Origin: Thermotogota bacterium ADurb.Bin062
Lineage (GTDB): Bacteria > Thermotogota > Thermotogae > MWEM01
NCBI GenBank assembly: GCA_002071085.1
Contig: MWEM01000017.1
Span: 1 to 51,871, forward strand
Length of the DNA: 51,871 bases
Direction of reading: 5' to 3'
The notes beneath the pieces were generated by a model. It searched no databases, was not told where the DNA came from, and saw only the letters and a list, made by a program, of their open reading frames with translations. Shown one piece after another: positions 23,599 to 31,440 of this stretch; position 1 is the stretch's first letter, and each line of letters opens with the position of its first letter. The translations under genes and the position numbers were made by a program.

Positions 23599-25242
23599 GT
23601 GAAAAAGGTTCTTTGGTTATTCTTCCTGCTCAGTGTTGTCGCCATCAGTGCTTTTACTTGTACTACAATCGCCGTGACCAAAGGCGCCTCCGTGGATGGG
23701 TCGGTTATGGTTACCCACACTGCGGATTGCGGATCCTGTGACTTCCGACTGGTCAGGATTCCGGCGGCCGATCACGAGCCCGGTTCACTGAGGCCCGTTT
23801 ACCCGTTTATTGAAGAGTATCCGCGCTATGTCGGGAAAGACATGGGACCGGGCTATGACACGCCGGGGTTCGAACCCACAAAACCGCTCGGATACATTGA
23901 GCAAGTTCCTCACACCTATGCGTACTTTGACGCCGTTTACGGAGTGATGAACGAGCATCAGCTGTCGATCGGCGAATGTACGACGGCCGGAAACGTGTAT
24001 GCCATGCCGAAAGAGAACGTGTGCATTTTCGACGTGGCCGCCTTGTCCCGCGTGGCGATGGAACGCTGCACCAAGGCCCGCGAAGCTATCCAGCTGATGG
24101 GTGAGTTGGCGGTGAAGTACGGGTATTACGGATGGGGAGAGACCCTCACCGTAGCCGATACCGAAGAGGTATGGGTATTTGAGATTACCGCAACGCCGGA
24201 TCAGAAGAGCGCGTTGTGGGTAGCGAAAAAAGTTCCGGATGGAGAGGTATTCGTGGAATCGAACGAGTTCCGCATTCGGGAAGTGTTGAGAAACGACCCC
24301 GATATGATGTATTCCCCGAACCTGTTCGCCGTTTGTGAAGCGGAAAAATGGTGGAACCCCGAAAAAGACAAAGAGCTGGATTGGCTGAGAACGGTCAGCC
24401 CCGGCGAGTACGCAAATCCGTACTACAGCTTGAGAAGGGTATGGAGCGTGTTAAGACGGGTGGCTCCGTCCTTGAACCTGAGCCCCTATGTTGAAGACAC
24501 TTACACCAAAGCCTACCCGTTCTCCGTCAAACCCGACAAGAAGTTGTCCGTAGCCGACGTCTTCGCGTTACATCGCGATTGGTATCAGGGAACTGAGTTC
24601 GACTTATCCAAAGGCTTGGCCGCGGGTCCATTTGGGACTCCCAACCGCTACGGCGGCGCGAGCAAGTTGGTGAAAGGCGCCTGGGAAAGAGCGGTATCCG
24701 TTTTCAGATGCGATTACAGCTTTGTGGCGCAAGTGCGCGGCTGGCTACCCGACCCGATCGGTGCCGTGCTGTGGTTCGGGCCCGACGCGCCTCATAGCAC
24801 TGCTTATGTTCCCTTCTATTGTAACCACATCGATCTGCCTGAAGCCTACGATTCCGGTTCTCACGCAAAATTCGACCCCAACAACGCTTTCTGGGTCCAT
24901 TCTTTTGCGGCGAACTGGGCTGACCTGAAGTTTAGCTATATCATCAAAGACATCCAAGCGATGCAAAACAAAGTGGAGGGGCGTCAATTCGCCCAACAGC
25001 CTGCGATAGAGAACGCTGCGCTGCAACTTTACAAAGTCGATCCACAACTCGCTATCGAATTTTTGACCGAGTACAGCAACAACAACGCCAACCGTGTCGT
25101 GAGAGAATGGTGGGAGTTCGGTCAAACCCTCATCACCCGCTACAACGACGGCTACGTGGACGGCAATTCCGTGGGTTACCCCGACTGGTGGCTCAAAGAA
25201 GTCGGCTACGAAAGCGGTCCGCTCAAACACGGATTGAAGTAA
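23599..25242 (+). CDS. Exported C69 family dipeptidase (Ntn hydrolase), copy 1
   Basis: An exported N-terminal-nucleophile amidohydrolase that cleaves dipeptides. The 547-residue protein begins with a signal peptide of 20 residues followed by C21 in CTTIAVTKGASVDGS, the C69 signature in which Cys must be the mature N-terminus. Removal of the signal peptide would itself expose the nucleophile. Conserved downstream segments include NEHQLSIGECTT, YGYYGWGETLTVADTEEVWVFE and DWYQGTEFDLSKG. The GTG at 23599 is chosen because AAAGGGG lies 8 bases upstream and the same arrangement occurs in copy 2; an in-frame GTG at 23590 is too close to the ribosome site. It is paralogous to 26318-27964. Confidence 0.92.
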   Translation: MKKVLWLFFLLSVVAISAFTCTTIAVTKGASVDGSVMVTHTADCGSCDFRLVRIPAADHEPGSLRPVYPFIEEYPRYVGKDMGPGYDTPGFEPTKPLGYIEQVPHTYAYFDAVYGVMNEHQLSIGECTTAGNVYAMPKENVCIFDVAALSRVAMERCTKAREAIQLMGELAVKYGYYGWGETLTVADTEEVWVFEITATPDQKSALWVAKKVPDGEVFVESNEFRIREVLRNDPDMMYSPNLFAVCEAEKWWNPEKDKELDWLRTVSPGEYANPYYSLRRVWSVLRRVAPSLNLSPYVEDTYTKAYPFSVKPDKKLSVADVFALHRDWYQGTEFDLSKGLAAGPFGTPNRYGGASKLVKGAWERAVSVFRCDYSFVAQVRGWLPDPIGAVLWFGPDAPHSTAYVPFYCNHIDLPEAYDSGSHAKFDPNNAFWVHSFAANWADLKFSYIIKDIQAMQNKVEGRQFAQQPAIENAALQLYKVDPQLAIEFLTEYSNNNANRVVREWWEFGQTLITRYNDGYVDGNSVGYPDWWLKEVGYESGPLKHGLK

Positions 25243-25263
25243 TGGTTTAACGGAGGAGGATAT

Positions 25264-26295
25264 ATGCGAAATCGTTTTCTATGGCTCTTTTTGCTTCTGT
25301 CGTTGACCTGCTTTTCCGTATCGATTTTGGACTTTGAAGCGCAATCGGCCTTCACGGTCTATGTGCCGGGAGAGTCTCTGGGACTCGCCGATGTGAACCT
25401 CTTCTACTTCGACCGGCCGACTTTGGAACAGAATCCGGAGTGGTTCGGCAAGAACTTGCGAGAAGATGCTATAGGAGCGATTTTACTGTTATCCCAAAAG
25501 TACGGGGCTGGGTCTGATACCCGCCCCGTATCCTTCTTATACGACATCACCCCGGTCGAAGGGGTAGAGAAGGATACCGGCTATCCTCTCGCAGCCTATC
25601 TAAGGTTTTTTACGAGAGGTGAAGAGTTTGGCGGCGAAAGCGATTGCGGTGACTGTGGAAAACCGCTCGCGCAAGGGGAAAAAACTCTCTTCTTGGCCGA
25701 TTTCGTTAAACCCTTAGGGCTCGAAGGTCTTTGGATCGAGTTATTCAATGACAGGATCGATCCCTACCAGCAGCATACCTTTACGGTAGATTGGTTCGTC
25801 AACGACCAAAGGATCCAGAAGGTCGTGGACGTTGACCCAAACCAAACGTCAGTTTCCGTCTGCTTCTGGGATCCCAAACTCATCATGCAAATCGCGCAGG
25901 CCTTTTATGAAGTGATCTGTTCCGAAATCGTCGGCCCGCTGTCTCTAAGAGTTAGCCCGGTTGACTCGCTCGAGCGGTCGATCCTCGTCTCGGTGGACGG
26001 GGTGAAACTCAACAGTGACGTACGCAATCAACCAGAGGAACTTTTGGCTTTCAACAGACAATTTTTGCTCGGTCAAAAGTTGCTCGTCTCTTTCCCAGAT
26101 TTTATCGACCAAGAGGACCTGAAAAAATATTTGGCCGGCGCTGAGCCTGTTCCGGTTCTCGTATGGAAGAGCGAACCGATCTCCGGCTTACCACAAGTGT
26201 TATGGAATATCGTTCTCATCTCTAACGGCTTTGCTTCTATCGATGGTAATAATCTCATACTGGCACCTTTCTTGCGGATATGCAAGTGTCAGTAA
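25264..26295 (+). CDS. Unknown exported protein between two C69 dipeptidases
   Basis: I do not recognise this 343-residue protein. It has an N-terminal signal peptide (about 20 residues, RNRFLWLFLLLSLTCFSVS) and no further membrane segment. Cysteine pairs in CGDCG and near the very end (CKC), with others at VCFW and VICSE, suggest disulfides or metal binding outside the cytoplasm. Otherwise it looks like a beta-rich secreted domain. The ATG follows GGAGGAGGATAT closely. Spacing is 21 bases from copy 1 and 22 to copy 2 of the dipeptidase, so it is part of the same operon and may help their folding, anchoring or substrate delivery. That is inference. Confidence 0.7.
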   Translation: MRNRFLWLFLLLSLTCFSVSILDFEAQSAFTVYVPGESLGLADVNLFYFDRPTLEQNPEWFGKNLREDAIGAILLLSQKYGAGSDTRPVSFLYDITPVEGVEKDTGYPLAAYLRFFTRGEEFGGESDCGDCGKPLAQGEKTLFLADFVKPLGLEGLWIELFNDRIDPYQQHTFTVDWFVNDQRIQKVVDVDPNQTSVSVCFWDPKLIMQIAQAFYEVICSEIVGPLSLRVSPVDSLERSILVSVDGVKLNSDVRNQPEELLAFNRQFLLGQKLLVSFPDFIDQEDLKKYLAGAEPVPVLVWKSEPISGLPQVLWNIVLISNGFASIDGNNLILAPFLRICKCQ

Positions 26296-26317
26296 AAACT
26301 CAAAAGGAGTGATGTAT

Positions 26318-27964
26318 GTGAAAAACAGGATTTTGGTGCTTTTGCTCCTCGTCAGCGCAGTCTTGACCGTTTTCGCCTGTACGACCATCGGTGTCACAAA
26401 AGGCGCGTCGGTGGACGGTTCCACCATGGTCACCCACACCTGCGACTGTGGGATGTGCGATTTCCGTATTATTCGAACCCCCGCTATGGATCACCCGGTA
26501 GGGTCGATGAGACCTGTCTATGTTTATATGGATCAGTATCCGGCCTATGTGGGTCTAGACCGCGGCCCCGGTTGGAATACCCCGGGATACGAACCGACGA
26601 AACCCCTCGGTTATATCCCACAAGTCCCGCATACCTACGCGTACTTCGGTTCGTCCTACGGGATTATGAACGAGCACCAGCTGGCGATCGGCGAGTGTAC
26701 GACCGGCGCGAAGATTTATGCAATGGAAAAAGAAAACGAGTGTATTTTCGACATTTCGGCGCTTTCCAGAGTCGCGCTCGAACGCTGTAAAGGTGCCGAA
26801 GAAGCCGTCCTGTTGATGGGCGAGCTCGGTCAAAAGTACGGCTATTATGGCTGGGGAGAGACCCTCGTCGTCGCTGACACAGAAGAAGTATGGGTCATCG
26901 AGATGTGTGGGACGCCGGACGGAAAGAGCGCGCTTTGGGCGGCGCAACGCGTCCCCGATGGCGAAGTCTTCGTAGAAGCCAACCACTTCAGAATTCGAGA
27001 TTTGGAAGAAAAAGGACAAAAGTTCCACTATTCCTCCAACCTGAAGGAAGTCGCGCAAAAAGAGGGCTGGTGGGCGCCCGGACAACCGCTGGACTGGACC
27101 AAAATCGTCGGCAGCGGCGAATACGGTAACGCCTATTACAGCCACAGACGCGTATGGAGAACCCTCGACCGCCTCGCGCCGTCCCTAGGCTTGAGCCCCT
27201 GGGTCGAAGACACTTACACCACCGCCTACCCGTTCTCCGTGAAACCCGAAAAGAAATTGACCGTGGCCGATGTCATCGACCTGCAGAGAGACTGGTATCA
27301 AGGGACCGAGTTCGACCTTTCCAAAGGGTTAGCGGCCGGCCCGTTCGGCAACATCAACCGATACGCCGGAAGCAGCAAATTGGTTAAAGGCGGTTGGGAA
27401 AGAGCCATTTCCGTGTTCAGATGCGCTTACGTGTTCGTCTCCCAATCCAGAGGTTGGCTCCCCGATCCGATCGGAGGACTCCTATGGTTCGGGCCTGATG
27501 CGCCGCACACCTCCGCTTACGTACCCTTCTACTGCGGTATGACCGAACTCCCGAGAGTTTACGAGATCGGCGACCTCCACACCTACGACTACGAAAGCGC
27601 GGGTTGGACTTTCAACTTGATGGGTAACTGGATGGATCTCAAATTCAGCTACATGATCAAGGACGTCCAAGCGAAACAACACGAGATTGAAGACAGAGAA
27701 TTCGCTTTCCAACCGGCGATAGAGGATGCGGCGAAGCAGCTCTATCTCGTTTCACCGGAACTCGCGGTCGATTTCATCACCGACTACGCGGTGAACAACG
27801 CCAACCGCGTGGTGCAAGAATGGAAACGCTTTACCGAAAAGATGTTCGCGAAGTACATCGACGGTTACGTCGATGGTAATTCTGTTGGATACCCGGATTG
27901 GTGGCTACAGAAAGTCGAATTCGTCACAGGCCAGCTAGCCGGACAGTACGCGCCGAATAAATAA
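26318..27964 (+). CDS. Exported C69 family dipeptidase (Ntn hydrolase), copy 2
   Basis: A 548-residue paralogue of the gene at 23599. The signal peptide again has 20 residues and places the nucleophile at C21 (CTTIGVTKGASVDGS), the same position as copy 1. Shared segments include NEHQLAIGECTTG, YYGWGETLVVADTEEVW and QGTEFDLSKGLAAGPFG. The GTG at 26318 is chosen for its 8-base distance from AAAGGAG; an ATG six bases upstream is too close to that site. The two copies differ clearly in the segment before the C-terminus (NRYAGSSKL against NRYGGASKL and onward), so they may prefer different dipeptides. A hairpin follows 17 bases after the stop. Confidence 0.92.
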   Translation: MKNRILVLLLLVSAVLTVFACTTIGVTKGASVDGSTMVTHTCDCGMCDFRIIRTPAMDHPVGSMRPVYVYMDQYPAYVGLDRGPGWNTPGYEPTKPLGYIPQVPHTYAYFGSSYGIMNEHQLAIGECTTGAKIYAMEKENECIFDISALSRVALERCKGAEEAVLLMGELGQKYGYYGWGETLVVADTEEVWVIEMCGTPDGKSALWAAQRVPDGEVFVEANHFRIRDLEEKGQKFHYSSNLKEVAQKEGWWAPGQPLDWTKIVGSGEYGNAYYSHRRVWRTLDRLAPSLGLSPWVEDTYTTAYPFSVKPEKKLTVADVIDLQRDWYQGTEFDLSKGLAAGPFGNINRYAGSSKLVKGGWERAISVFRCAYVFVSQSRGWLPDPIGGLLWFGPDAPHTSAYVPFYCGMTELPRVYEIGDLHTYDYESAGWTFNLMGNWMDLKFSYMIKDVQAKQHEIEDREFAFQPAIEDAAKQLYLVSPELAVDFITDYAVNNANRVVQEWKRFTEKMFAKYIDGYVDGNSVGYPDWWLQKVEFVTGQLAGQYAPNK

Positions 27965-27981
27965 TCATTCGATCCATTCTC

Positions 27982-28010
27982 AGGACCCCGACGCGGCGTC
28001 GGGGTCCTTA
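27982..28010 (+). terminator. Hairpin after the second dipeptidase gene
   Basis: AGGACCCCGACGC pairs with GCGTCGGGGTCCT (27982-28008) with a short loop. Only a weak T stretch follows, so it may be a partial terminator or an mRNA-stabilising stem within a longer operon. Confidence 0.65.
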
Positions 28011-28044
28011 CTCGGAAATATAAGAATTGAAGGAGGTTAAAAAG

Positions 28045-28677
28045 ATGAAAAAAATCGTGTTTCTTATTGCCATCCTCGGAATACTGGTCGCTCTACCCGT
28101 CTTTGGAAAGACCGTTCTCGGATTCCCAGTCGTGATGACTTCGGCCGGACAAAGCGACGAAATCAACACCGTGATCTATCTGGCCGACGAAGTGGGATTG
28201 AAGTACGATTACTGTGACATCTTGTCTTTAGCCGAGTTCAAAGCCGGAGTGGGTTTAGCGGGAGCGAAAAATGCCCCCGGAAAACACGTCGCCTATTTTT
28301 CGGCCGAACCGAAAGGCACGCAGTTTAAAACATTCTTGATCGCAATTGGTGCCAGTTTGAAAGGTATGGGAGCCTCCGGTTTGTCCGTAGATGACGAAGT
28401 CAATCGCATCAAGGCCTTGATCGCCTACGCGAAGGAGAGCGGAATGAAAATTCTTGGGATGGCCATCGGAGGGGAAATCCGCAGGGGGCTACCCGGGAGC
28501 CTTAACGAGATTATGATCGATATCGTCGCGGAGCACTGCGATGTCATCGTCGTGACCAGCGATACCAACATGGACAAACGGTTCACGAATATCGCGAAAG
28601 AGAAGAACATCGAATTCGTTGAGGTTGAGAGCGCATTCGACTTACTCGAAGCTATCCCTGCCCTGTTTGGATTGTAA
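28045..28677 (+). CDS. Exported DUF6305-like protein
   Basis: A 210-residue protein with a cleavable signal peptide (about residues 1-20, ending PVFG-K). The mature start PVVMTSAGQSDEINTVIYLADEVGL resembles the DUF6305 family, found near transport genes in anaerobes; I recall the motif, but a profile search would be needed to confirm. The body has alternating helix and strand segments, and no catalytic signature is evident. The ATG at 28045 follows AAGGAGGT at 7 bases; the in-frame TTG at 28027 overlaps that site. It precedes the transporter gene by 39 bases, so it could act as a periplasmic partner of the permease. Function is unknown. Confidence 0.6.
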   Translation: MKKIVFLIAILGILVALPVFGKTVLGFPVVMTSAGQSDEINTVIYLADEVGLKYDYCDILSLAEFKAGVGLAGAKNAPGKHVAYFSAEPKGTQFKTFLIAIGASLKGMGASGLSVDDEVNRIKALIAYAKESGMKILGMAIGGEIRRGLPGSLNEIMIDIVAEHCDVIVVTSDTNMDKRFTNIAKEKNIEFVEVESAFDLLEAIPALFGL

Positions 28678-28716
28678 TCGTCTCTCATTTTCTCAACTCT
28701 CTAAGGGGGTTTCAAC

Positions 28717-30015
28717 GTGTTTAACGATCCTCAGTTCTTCCAAACGATCGGCTATACTCTGGCAATGGCGGGCGGGTATATCGTTGGGAAGATCTTTAAA
28801 CTGTCTACAGAGATCTGTCTGTTCATAGCCGCCCTCGTAGGTGCGTTGGTAGCAGGCTCAGGACTAGACGTATTCCGCCATTTCGCCGAGGGTTCGGTGA
28901 CCTATTTTGACATCGGTTTGATTTTTATTTTCGCGACACTGTTTATGAATATTCTTAAGGAGTCCGGCGCGATGGACTTGATCGTCCGCTGGATCATCCG
29001 CGCCTTCGGGAATAAGAAGGTCTTCTTTTTAATCCTGCTCATGATCGTTATGCTCATACCCGGCGCGTTGACAGGGGCCGGAAGCATCTCGGTTCTCGTC
29101 GTCGGCGGAACCGTGTCCGCAGCCTTAAGCGCGATGGGACTGAAGAAGGAACGCGTGGCCGCGATCGTCTTCATCGTGGCCGGACTCAGCGCAGCCGCAC
29201 CTCCTATCAACGTATGGGCGATGATGACCTGTGCCGGGACAGCCGTGCCGTACGTCGGATTCACTATGCCTTTACTCGTCCCGATCCTCATCTTGGGCTT
29301 GTTCACCGTGTTGTTCCTCGGGTGGAAAGGAAAGATATCGAACATAGAAGAAGCCCTCAAAACGATTCCTGAGCCCAAGGGACTGAGCGTTTGGAGCGTA
29401 GCGATTCCGTTTATCGTTTTGGTTGCGTTGCTGTCGCTGCCACGGATATTCCCGTTCGATTTCCCACTGCTGGGATTACCCCTGTCTTTTGCGCTCAGCG
29501 CGCTTGTCGCTTGGATTATGAACTACAAGCGAGTGAAGGTTTTCCGAGTTATGGCTGATACCGTCGCTCAGCTCACCCCGTTGATCGCGACAACCACCGT
29601 CGTCGGTATGTTCGTCCAAGTGATGAGCTTTAACGGCACCAAAGGGCTATTCTCGCTTTGGATCGTCACGGCGCCGATGGCGTTGCTCTACATCATTCTC
29701 CCATTTGTGATTCCCATCTCAGAAGGATTGTTGACCTACGGTGGGGTAGCCGTTTTGGGTATCCCGCTGATATGGATGTTCAATGCCAGAGGGATCAACA
29801 CCGTGATCGCGCTGTCCGGCTTGACACTTCTGTGGCCGCTTGGAGACGGATTGCCTCCCACAAAACTGATCGGAAGGCTCACGGTCGATACCGTCGGCTA
29901 CACAGGCAGTTATGGAAAGTTCCTGAAAGAATGCATCGTTCCTTGGATCGCCATCACGGTCGTCGGTATCCTGATGGTCGCTTTCAGTAATCAACTTTCC
30001 TTCCTCATGGGTTAG
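28717..30015 (+). CDS. Integral membrane transporter, ion-transporter superfamily (DctM-like)
   Basis: A 432-residue inner-membrane protein with roughly eleven hydrophobic helices. Conserved glycine- and proline-rich re-entrant segments (PGALTGAGSISVLVVGG and PFVIPISEGLLTYGG) recall the large permease of TRAP or other C4-dicarboxylate/amino-acid carriers. No small TRAP permease with the usual four helices is present, and no typical TRAP binding protein, though the neighbours include a DUF6305-like protein and a tiny two-helix protein. The start is GTG with AAGGGGG upstream. The transported substrate is unknown; the dipeptidase and M14 neighbours suggest an amino acid or acyl-amino acid. Confidence 0.75.
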   Translation: MFNDPQFFQTIGYTLAMAGGYIVGKIFKLSTEICLFIAALVGALVAGSGLDVFRHFAEGSVTYFDIGLIFIFATLFMNILKESGAMDLIVRWIIRAFGNKKVFFLILLMIVMLIPGALTGAGSISVLVVGGTVSAALSAMGLKKERVAAIVFIVAGLSAAAPPINVWAMMTCAGTAVPYVGFTMPLLVPILILGLFTVLFLGWKGKISNIEEALKTIPEPKGLSVWSVAIPFIVLVALLSLPRIFPFDFPLLGLPLSFALSALVAWIMNYKRVKVFRVMADTVAQLTPLIATTTVVGMFVQVMSFNGTKGLFSLWIVTAPMALLYIILPFVIPISEGLLTYGGVAVLGIPLIWMFNARGINTVIALSGLTLLWPLGDGLPPTKLIGRLTVDTVGYTGSYGKFLKECIVPWIAITVVGILMVAFSNQLSFLMG

Positions 30016-30024
30016 GTGGTTAGT

Positions 30025-30177
30025 ATGGATTTTATTATGTTTTTATATTACGTGATGTCGGCGATCATCGCGATCGTCTTTTTCTGGAATTATTTTAAAA
30101 CGAAAGACAAACAAAAACAAATCTTAATAGCGATCGCATTGCTGCCATTCCTACTACGATTGCTCCGATGGAAGTAG
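30025..30177 (+). CDS. 50-residue two-helix membrane protein
   Basis: A short frame of 51 codons including the TAG stop. The protein starts MDFIMFLYYVMSAIIAIVFF, followed by a charged linker NYFKTKDKQKQ and a second hydrophobic stretch LIAIALLPFLL ending in RRWK-like basics. It begins 9 bases after the transporter stop with AGGTGG upstream, and ends 8 bases before the next start. Position and hydrophobicity suggest a small accessory subunit of the transporter. There is no homology I recognise. It could be an artefact, but its packing between two genes and clean two-helix pattern favour a real gene. Confidence 0.6.
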   Translation: MDFIMFLYYVMSAIIAIVFFWNYFKTKDKQKQILIAIALLPFLLRLLRWK

Positions 30178-30185
30178 GTGCGAAG

Positions 30186-31337
30186 ATGAAATGGTCTAAA
30201 TGGATAATACTGGCGATTCTGCTTCTTTTTCTCTTGGCCGGTGGGATACCGCTCTTTATACAAAGGAACTACAAAGAGACCTTGGTGATGGCGGATGGCG
30301 TAACTCGGGTCCTGAGGTTGAGCGATTTCTTTGAGCCATTAAAAGGGACGATGGGCGACACGAATATTTACGAATTTCAAGGCAAGGACCCCGGCGGGAA
30401 AGTTCTGATCCTTGCTGGCACTCACGAAAGCGAAGTTTCTGCGATGGTCACGGCGTTTATGTTCGTGGAAAACCTTCAGGTTCAAGCGGGTACCGTTTAC
30501 GTCGTACCGCATTACAACTACAGCGGCTCTTTGGGCTCCCAACCCGGCGGCGGCTTTCCTCTGTACTACACTATCCCCACACCTTGGGGAGAGAAAAAAT
30601 TCCGCTTAGGGGATAGAGGACTACAAGCGCTAGACCAATGGCCCGACCCAGATGTGTACGTCCACTACCCCGACGGGCAGTTGTTGTCATACATAGACGC
30701 AAGAAACACGAACAGGACCTGGCCTGGCAAACCAAACGGCACGTTGGGAGAAAAGGTCGCCTACGCCGCTATGGAAATGATCCGCAATGAAAAGATCGAT
30801 ATCGTGATCGACCTGCACGAAGCGGAGGCGATGTTCCCTGTCACCAATTGTATCGTCGCTCCGGAAAAAAGTAAGAGCTATGCGATCGGCGCCGCGCTGT
30901 ACGTGAAGGGTAGAGAGAAGTTCGAAAGCCACGTAGAGCCGTCGCCCTCGAACTTCCGCGGCCTTTCGCATCGCGAAGTGGGAGATTTTTCCGACGCCCT
31001 CGTCTTTTTGTTGGAAGCCCCGTGTGTTCACCTGGACCAGATCTCGGGACCTAAGACCAACGATTTGATGATCGTCGGAAAAGACCCGTTTATCAACGTT
31101 GCCGCGGAGAAGGGCTTGCTGTTCGTGCCGATCGACGACCGCGGTTGGACGATCGAGAGACGTGTAGGACAGCAATCTTCGGTTATTCAAGAGATCGTCA
31201 ATCAATTCAACAAAAAAAACCCGGCGCGGGCTATTCTGTTTACTGCTCCTAAACACGCTGAAGTGGTTGAAAAGCGTATGGGGGCCTTCTTTAAAGACCC
31301 CGACAAAGCGCCAAAATCTCGAATCGCTTACGAATAA
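30186..31337 (+). CDS. Membrane-anchored M14-like zinc hydrolase (aspartoacylase/AstE type)
   Basis: A 383-residue protein anchored by a hydrophobic N-terminal helix (WIILAILLLFLLAGGIPLFI) with the enzyme facing outward. Zinc ligands fit the succinylglutamate desuccinylase/aspartoacylase branch of M14: H80 and E83 in GTHESE, and H211 in IDLHEAE. RNTNRTWPG at about 177-185 mirrors the NLNRxFPG substrate motif. These enzymes remove acyl groups from amino acids or trim peptides. The ATG at 30186 is preferred over an upstream ATG at 30168 that overlaps the small gene's end. It closes the operon; a terminator follows its stop by 4 bases. Substrate is unproven. Confidence 0.82.
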   Translation: MKWSKWIILAILLLFLLAGGIPLFIQRNYKETLVMADGVTRVLRLSDFFEPLKGTMGDTNIYEFQGKDPGGKVLILAGTHESEVSAMVTAFMFVENLQVQAGTVYVVPHYNYSGSLGSQPGGGFPLYYTIPTPWGEKKFRLGDRGLQALDQWPDPDVYVHYPDGQLLSYIDARNTNRTWPGKPNGTLGEKVAYAAMEMIRNEKIDIVIDLHEAEAMFPVTNCIVAPEKSKSYAIGAALYVKGREKFESHVEPSPSNFRGLSHREVGDFSDALVFLLEAPCVHLDQISGPKTNDLMIVGKDPFINVAAEKGLLFVPIDDRGWTIERRVGQQSSVIQEIVNQFNKKNPARAILFTAPKHAEVVEKRMGAFFKDPDKAPKSRIAYE

Positions 31338-31341
31338 GTAG

Positions 31342-31373
31342 AAAGGGCAAACGAAAGAGTTTGCCCTTTTTTT
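31342..31373 (+). terminator. Intrinsic terminator after the M14 gene
   Basis: AAAGGGCAAAC pairs with GTTTGCCCTTT over a GAAAGA loop, followed by four more T residues. Confidence 0.9.
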
Positions 31374-31440
31374 CGCTAGGACAGGAAAGCCGGTTTACCG
31401 AAACCCCGAAAACCTTTGAAAACGAAAGGAGAGGATCGTA

